Below are positions 29,802-32,762 of a stretch of DNA of 32,762 nucleotides, one piece after another. The notes under the pieces are model-generated. The model saw nothing but the letters and a program-made list of their open reading frames with translations. It was not told where the DNA came from and ran no database searches. Position 1 is the stretch's first letter. Every line of letters begins with the position of its first letter. The stretch is from an uncultured Porphyromonadaceae bacterium. GTDB lineage: Bacteria > Bacteroidota > Bacteroidia > Bacteroidales > Muribaculaceae. The translations under genes and the position numbers were made by a program. The stretch is taken from contig CAMWRO010000003.1 of NCBI GenBank assembly GCA_947176615.1, forward strand, positions 1 to 32,762, in the 5' to 3' direction.

Positions 29802-31518
29802 GGTGTATCTCCTTGATGAGCAACTGGATGTTTCCGGTCATGCCGTGATGCTTGTTTTCCTCGATGGTGTAGCAGATGCTGAATGGGCGGCGCGAGTGGA
29901 TGTGGTCAAAGAGCGATGCCTTGTTAAAGGCGATACCGTTGAGAACCTTTCCGCAAGTGTCGTCGACAAGTTCGAGCTTGATGTGCTCGTTGTGACGGCC
30001 CACGAGCTTGCTCGTGCCGAAATCCATCACTCCGCGTGTGCAGAACACAGGCTTATTATTGCCCGGTCCGAATGGGTTGAACTTGCGCAGCAGGGTCAGA
30101 AACTCGGGGGTGATTTCCGAGAAACTGAGGAAAGCGTCGATGTCGAGCAGCGGTGTCAGCTGTGACGGAAGAATATTGTTGGCCACATATTCCTCGAAAC
30201 GGCGCGTGAACTCGGGAATGTTTTCCTCTTTCAACGACAGGCCGACAGCATAGGTGTGTCCGCCGAAGTTTTCGAGCAGGTCCCGGGCCGAATCGACCGC
30301 CTTGTACACGTCAAATCCCTGTACCGAGCGCGACGATCCTGTGGCGAGACCGTTGGAAAAGGTCAGCACGACCGACGGCTTGTAGTAAAGCTCGGTCAGG
30401 CGCGACGCTACGATTCCGATAATTCCCTTGTGCCAGTTTTTGTTATATATTACAATCGACTTTTTGTCATTGGTCATCTCGCCCCGCTCCTCAAGGATGG
30501 CGTTGGCTTCATCGGTAATGCGCTTGTCAAGCTCCTTGCGGTCCTGATTGTACCGGTCGATGGCCCGCCCCTTGGCATAGGCATCGGCCACGTCGCGGGC
30601 CACCAGCAGCTCGACGGCCTCACGCCCGCTCTGCATGCGGCCCGATGCATTGATGCGCGGCCCGATTTTGAAAATGACGTCGCTGATTGTTATCTCGCGG
30701 TTTCCGAGCCCGCAGATGCGGATAATCGTGCGCAACCCCATGTTGGGATTGGCATTGAGCCTCCGCAGTCCGTGATAGGTCATGATGCGGTTTTCGTCGA
30801 CCATCGGGACGATGTCGGCAGCGATTGACACCGCCACAAGGTCGAGCATCCCTTCAAGGTCAGTGGTGGGAATGCCGTTGGAAATCGAGAACGCCTGCAT
30901 CAGCTTATACCCCACGCCGCATCCCGAAAGGTGGGAGCAAGGGTAGGACGAGCCTTCGAGCTTTGGGTTCAGGATAGCGACAGCGTCGGGCAGCTCGTCG
31001 TCAGGCACATGATGGTCACAGATGATGAAATCAATGCCGAGCGTGCGTGCATATGCAATCTCCTCGATAGCCTTGATGCCGCAGTCGAGGATAATAATCA
31101 GTTTGACCCCCTGCTCGGCCGCAAGGTCGATAGTGGGTTTCGAGATTCCATATCCCTCGTCATAACGCGTAGGGATATAATAGTCAATATTGGAGTAGAA
31201 ATTCTGGAGATACTTGTAGACCAGCGCGACAGCGGTAGTGCCGTCGACATCATAGTCGCCGTAGACCATAATCTTCTCCTTCGCCCCCATCGCCGTGTTA
31301 AGGCGGTTGACAGCTTTGTCCATGTCGGGCATCAGAAACGGGTCGTGCAAATCACTGAGCGAGGGATGGAAAAATTTTTCCGCTTCCTCGACCGATGAAA
31401 TGCCCCGTTGCACCAATAGCTCGCTAATGGGCGGAGTGGCTGAAAACCGCTTTGCAAGGTCGGATTCCAGCTTTTGTTCGTCGGATGTCAGGGGACAGTA
31501 ATTCCATTTACTTGTCAT
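29791..31518 (-). CDS. recJ: Single-stranded-DNA-specific exonuclease RecJ
   Basis: The 575-residue DHH-family nuclease degrades single-stranded DNA 5'-3' in recombination and mismatch repair and works with RecQ and RecFOR. The catalytic motifs are VYGDYDVDGTTA (motif I), IILDCG (II), ICDHHVPDDELP (III, DHH) and LSGCGVGYKL, and the DHHA1 domain shows the GG-motif region SSRSVQGFDVYKA... FGGHTYAVGLSL. Length is typical for RecJ. The C-terminal residues and stop lie in a TTCTCAA repeat. A possible promoter is about 280 bp upstream (31799-31806), leaving a long leader. Confidence 0.95.
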   Translation of the reverse strand: MTSKWNYCPLTSDEQKLESDLAKRFSATPPISELLVQRGISSVEEAEKFFHPSLSDLHDPFLMPDMDKAVNRLNTAMGAKEKIMVYGDYDVDGTTAVALVYKYLQNFYSNIDYYIPTRYDEGYGISKPTIDLAAEQGVKLIIILDCGIKAIEEIAYARTLGIDFIICDHHVPDDELPDAVAILNPKLEGSSYPCSHLSGCGVGYKLMQAFSISNGIPTTDLEGMLDLVAVSIAADIVPMVDENRIMTYHGLRRLNANPNMGLRTIIRICGLGNREITISDVIFKIGPRINASGRMQSGREAVELLVARDVADAYAKGRAIDRYNQDRKELDKRITDEANAILEERGEMTNDKKSIVIYNKNWHKGIIGIVASRLTELYYKPSVVLTFSNGLATGSSRSVQGFDVYKAVDSARDLLENFGGHTYAVGLSLKEENIPEFTRRFEEYVANNILPSQLTPLLDIDAFLSFSEITPEFLTLLRKFNPFGPGNNKPVFCTRGVMDFGTSKLVGRHNEHIKLELVDDTCGKVLNGIAFNKASLFDHIHSRRPFSICYTIEENKHHGMTGNIQLLIKEIHLDN

Positions 31519-31798
31519 TTATGTTGTTTCTTTTTTTATTTCGGCTTCAAAGCCCGGAAACCACATCAGTCTGAGGCAACCCGAGCGGGGGGAGAGAGGG
31601 GGGAGTATATGAGAAAACGGCATGGCACAATGGCCAAAACCGGTCAGAATACAGCGCCCGGTTGACTGCTGAATTGTAAAAGGAGAAAGATGTGCGGCAC
31701 CGCCACACGCTACTGAATCATCCCTGAGGCGCACTGTCTTTAAGGAAAAAGACACGGAAAAAACGCCGCCGGTTTACGCCGCCGACTGTTATCCCACG
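31519..31798 (-). other. recJ upstream region without a credible gene
   Basis: About 280 bp between recJ and a -7 element. A 78-codon GTG-started frame fills most of it but has no family resemblance, many Cys and Pro residues, and no RBS context. On the plus strand there is a G-rich stretch near 31587-31607 (two runs of six G), giving C-runs in the mRNA. It is best viewed as a long leader of unknown role. Confidence 0.4.
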
Positions 31799-31806
31799 CA
31801 AATTTA
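31799..31806 (-). promoter_or_regulatory. -7 element, possible recJ promoter
   Basis: The minus strand reads TAAATTTG, a perfect -7 match just downstream of the nitroreductase terminator, with no gene on this strand before recJ. A -33 TTTG was not found. Confidence 0.5.
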
Positions 31807-31873
31807 CTAAGAATATTTGGAACTCTTACTAAAAAGAATGTTATTATTGCTAAAAATACACATTAAGGGATTG

Positions 31874-31923
31874 TTGAAAAAAATGGCGGAGACTGATCAG
31901 AATGCGTCTGAAAAGCCTCCGCC
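31874..31923 (-). terminator. Intrinsic terminator of the nitroreductase gene
   Basis: On the minus strand GGCGGAG pairs with CTCCGCC (31917-31923 with 31885-31891), with an inner AGAC/GTCT stem, followed by ATTTTTTT. It begins 24 nt after the nitroreductase stop codon. Confidence 0.88.
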
Positions 31924-31946
31924 GAGCCTAATGGCATTGTGGCACA

Positions 31947-32576
31947 TCACTGCCACTTGTTATATTTCACATTCTCCGGTTTGAATTTCTGTTTCGGCTC
32001 GGGAGTCTCGGCGGGATAGCCGATTGCCACGACGTTGAGCGGCACAATCGTCGGCGGGAAATGGAAGAAACGGTTAAGACCGGCCACGCGCTCCATCGCG
32101 GGATAGGCACCGCACCACACCGCGCCGAGACCCATCGAGTGGGCCGCGAGCAATAGGTTTTCGGTGGCTGCCGAGCAGTCCTGAATCCAGAAATCGTTGG
32201 CCTCGCCGGGAAAACCGAGCTCTTTGTCGCCACACACGATTATGGCGAGAGGCGCGCGGCCCACAGGCGCCCATGCCGGTGCCATTGCCGCCACCGAGTC
32301 AAGCACGGCGCGGTCGTCGAGCACAAGAAATTTCCACGGCTGCTTGTTGCCGGCGGTAGGAGCGGCCATTGCGGCGCGGAGAAGCGAGTCGACGGCTCCG
32401 GCCGAGACCTTTTGGTCGGTATACTGCCTGACACTTGTGCGTGTCATGATGTTTTCGTAGGGCGACACGGCAGCATCGCAGGCGGCGGCTTTATCACACT
32501 CCGTCTTGCCGCATGACGACATCCCTGCCAAGATTGAAATTGCAGCTACAAGGCCGCATAACGCAGTTGTTCTCAT
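31947..32576 (-). CDS. Nitroreductase-family lipoprotein
   Basis: The product starts at ATG 32576 (209 residues) with a lipoprotein signal, MRTTALCGLVAAISILAGMSSCGK, the lipidated Cys being in GMSSC. The remainder is an FMN-dependent nitroreductase domain: TRTSVRQYTDQKVSAGAVDSLL, AAPTAGNKQPWKFLVLDD (FMN contacts), SAATENLLLAAHSMGLGAVWCG and a C-terminal AIGYPAETPEPK. Members reduce nitro compounds, quinones or flavins. A membrane-anchored periplasmic version is unusual, because flavin and NAD(P)H are mostly cytosolic, yet it is found in Bacteroidales. A -7 element lies 23 bp upstream and a strong terminator follows. Confidence 0.9.
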   Translation of the reverse strand: MRTTALCGLVAAISILAGMSSCGKTECDKAAACDAAVSPYENIMTRTSVRQYTDQKVSAGAVDSLLRAAMAAPTAGNKQPWKFLVLDDRAVLDSVAAMAPAWAPVGRAPLAIIVCGDKELGFPGEANDFWIQDCSAATENLLLAAHSMGLGAVWCGAYPAMERVAGLNRFFHFPPTIVPLNVVAIGYPAETPEPKQKFKPENVKYNKWQ

Positions 32577-32598
32577 TTTATATCTTCTTATTTTTTGC

Positions 32599-32606
32599 CA
32601 AAGATA
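32599..32606 (-). promoter_or_regulatory. -7 element of the nitroreductase gene
   Basis: The minus strand reads TATCTTTG, a perfect -7 match. Transcription should start near 32595, which excludes the longer reading frame beginning at 32612. Confidence 0.6.
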
Positions 32607-32720
32607 CGACAAAAAAGCGTCATGGCCGTCATTTTATAATTCTTTTGCATAAAAAAACCTAAAGCGGAAAAATTTGAACGCAAAAGGAGATTGTTGTTAA
32701 TATTTGACACTCTGTTTCAC

Positions 32721-32751
32721 TTTGACCGAGCGGTTTTATTTGTTAACTTTG
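32721..32751 (+). promoter_or_regulatory. Consensus promoter for a gene beyond the right edge
   Basis: TTTG (32721-32724), exactly 19 bp, then TAACTTTG (32744-32751): a perfect Bacteroidetes promoter pointing out of the window, divergent from the nitroreductase gene. Confidence 0.85.
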
Positions 32752-32762
32752 CACCTGTATAA

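Noticed and set aside
31519-31755. 78-codon minus-strand frame directly before recJ
   Set aside because: GTG start, odd composition and no recognisable domain; more likely leader sequence, though translation cannot be excluded.
1-32762. CRISPR array, tRNA, rRNA, integrase or transposase
   Set aside because: Scanned by eye for spaced direct repeats, cloverleaf-like features and the protein motifs of mobile elements; none was convincing. The repeats present are inverted or short tandem units without spacers.

Overview
The window looks like chromosomal DNA from a GC-rich member of the Bacteroidales, possibly Muribaculaceae (family placement is a guess from general likeness). Three things support the order. 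Many genes are preceded by the Bacteroidetes sigma factor signature TAnnTTTG, often with TTTG about 19-20 bp upstream. Start codons lack Shine-Dalgarno sequences. The gene set is typical of the group: a DUF2851 protein, LytS/LytTR pair, bacterial GH3-like protein, GH127/146 enzyme, stand-alone SIS-domain KdsD, and TPR gene beside ribH. No tRNA, rRNA, CRISPR array, transposase or phage gene was seen.

Layout. 1-5815, plus strand: the 3' end of an Xaa-Pro aminopeptidase, a gamma-carbonic anhydrase-like protein, rpsU with a structured leader, mtnN with an AlbA_2 protein, a promoter-hairpin-terminator unit that may be a small RNA, a small membrane protein coupled to a two-gene ThrE/YjjP-YjjB-type exporter, and a LysR regulator. 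5916-15023, plus strand: a secreted beta-L-arabinofuranosidase, a GH3-like adenylating enzyme, secreted alkaline phosphatase, a Dus-family enzyme, a secreted EEP phosphoesterase, a cytidylate kinase-like protein and upp. 15165-23743, minus strand: LytTR/LytS two-component pair, DUF2851, ribH, TPR protein, a degenerate PfkB-like protein, kdsD, a WYL regulator and a galactofuranosyltransferase-like enzyme. 23904-27369: a more AT-rich two-gene module of unknown function (a glycine-zipper membrane protein and a small helical protein), with a second WYL regulator divergent from it across a dyad-rich control region. 27373-32576, minus strand: recQ, a block of palindromes, recJ and a nitroreductase lipoprotein. 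A promoter for a gene beyond the right edge closes the window.

Most genes are housekeeping: ribosome, riboflavin, pyrimidine salvage, Kdo precursor, methylthioadenosine recycling and recombination. The two most unusual signals are these. First, hairpins made of degenerate 7-bp tandem units begin at or just after the stop codons of eight genes, with a different unit sequence at most loci but the same architecture. Second, the AT-rich membrane/helical gene pair lies between two paralogous WYL regulators. A 199-bp palindromic element forming the likely leader of kdsD, and a 47-bp inverted-repeat element in front of a TTG-started recQ, are further candidates for undescribed repeat or regulatory elements.
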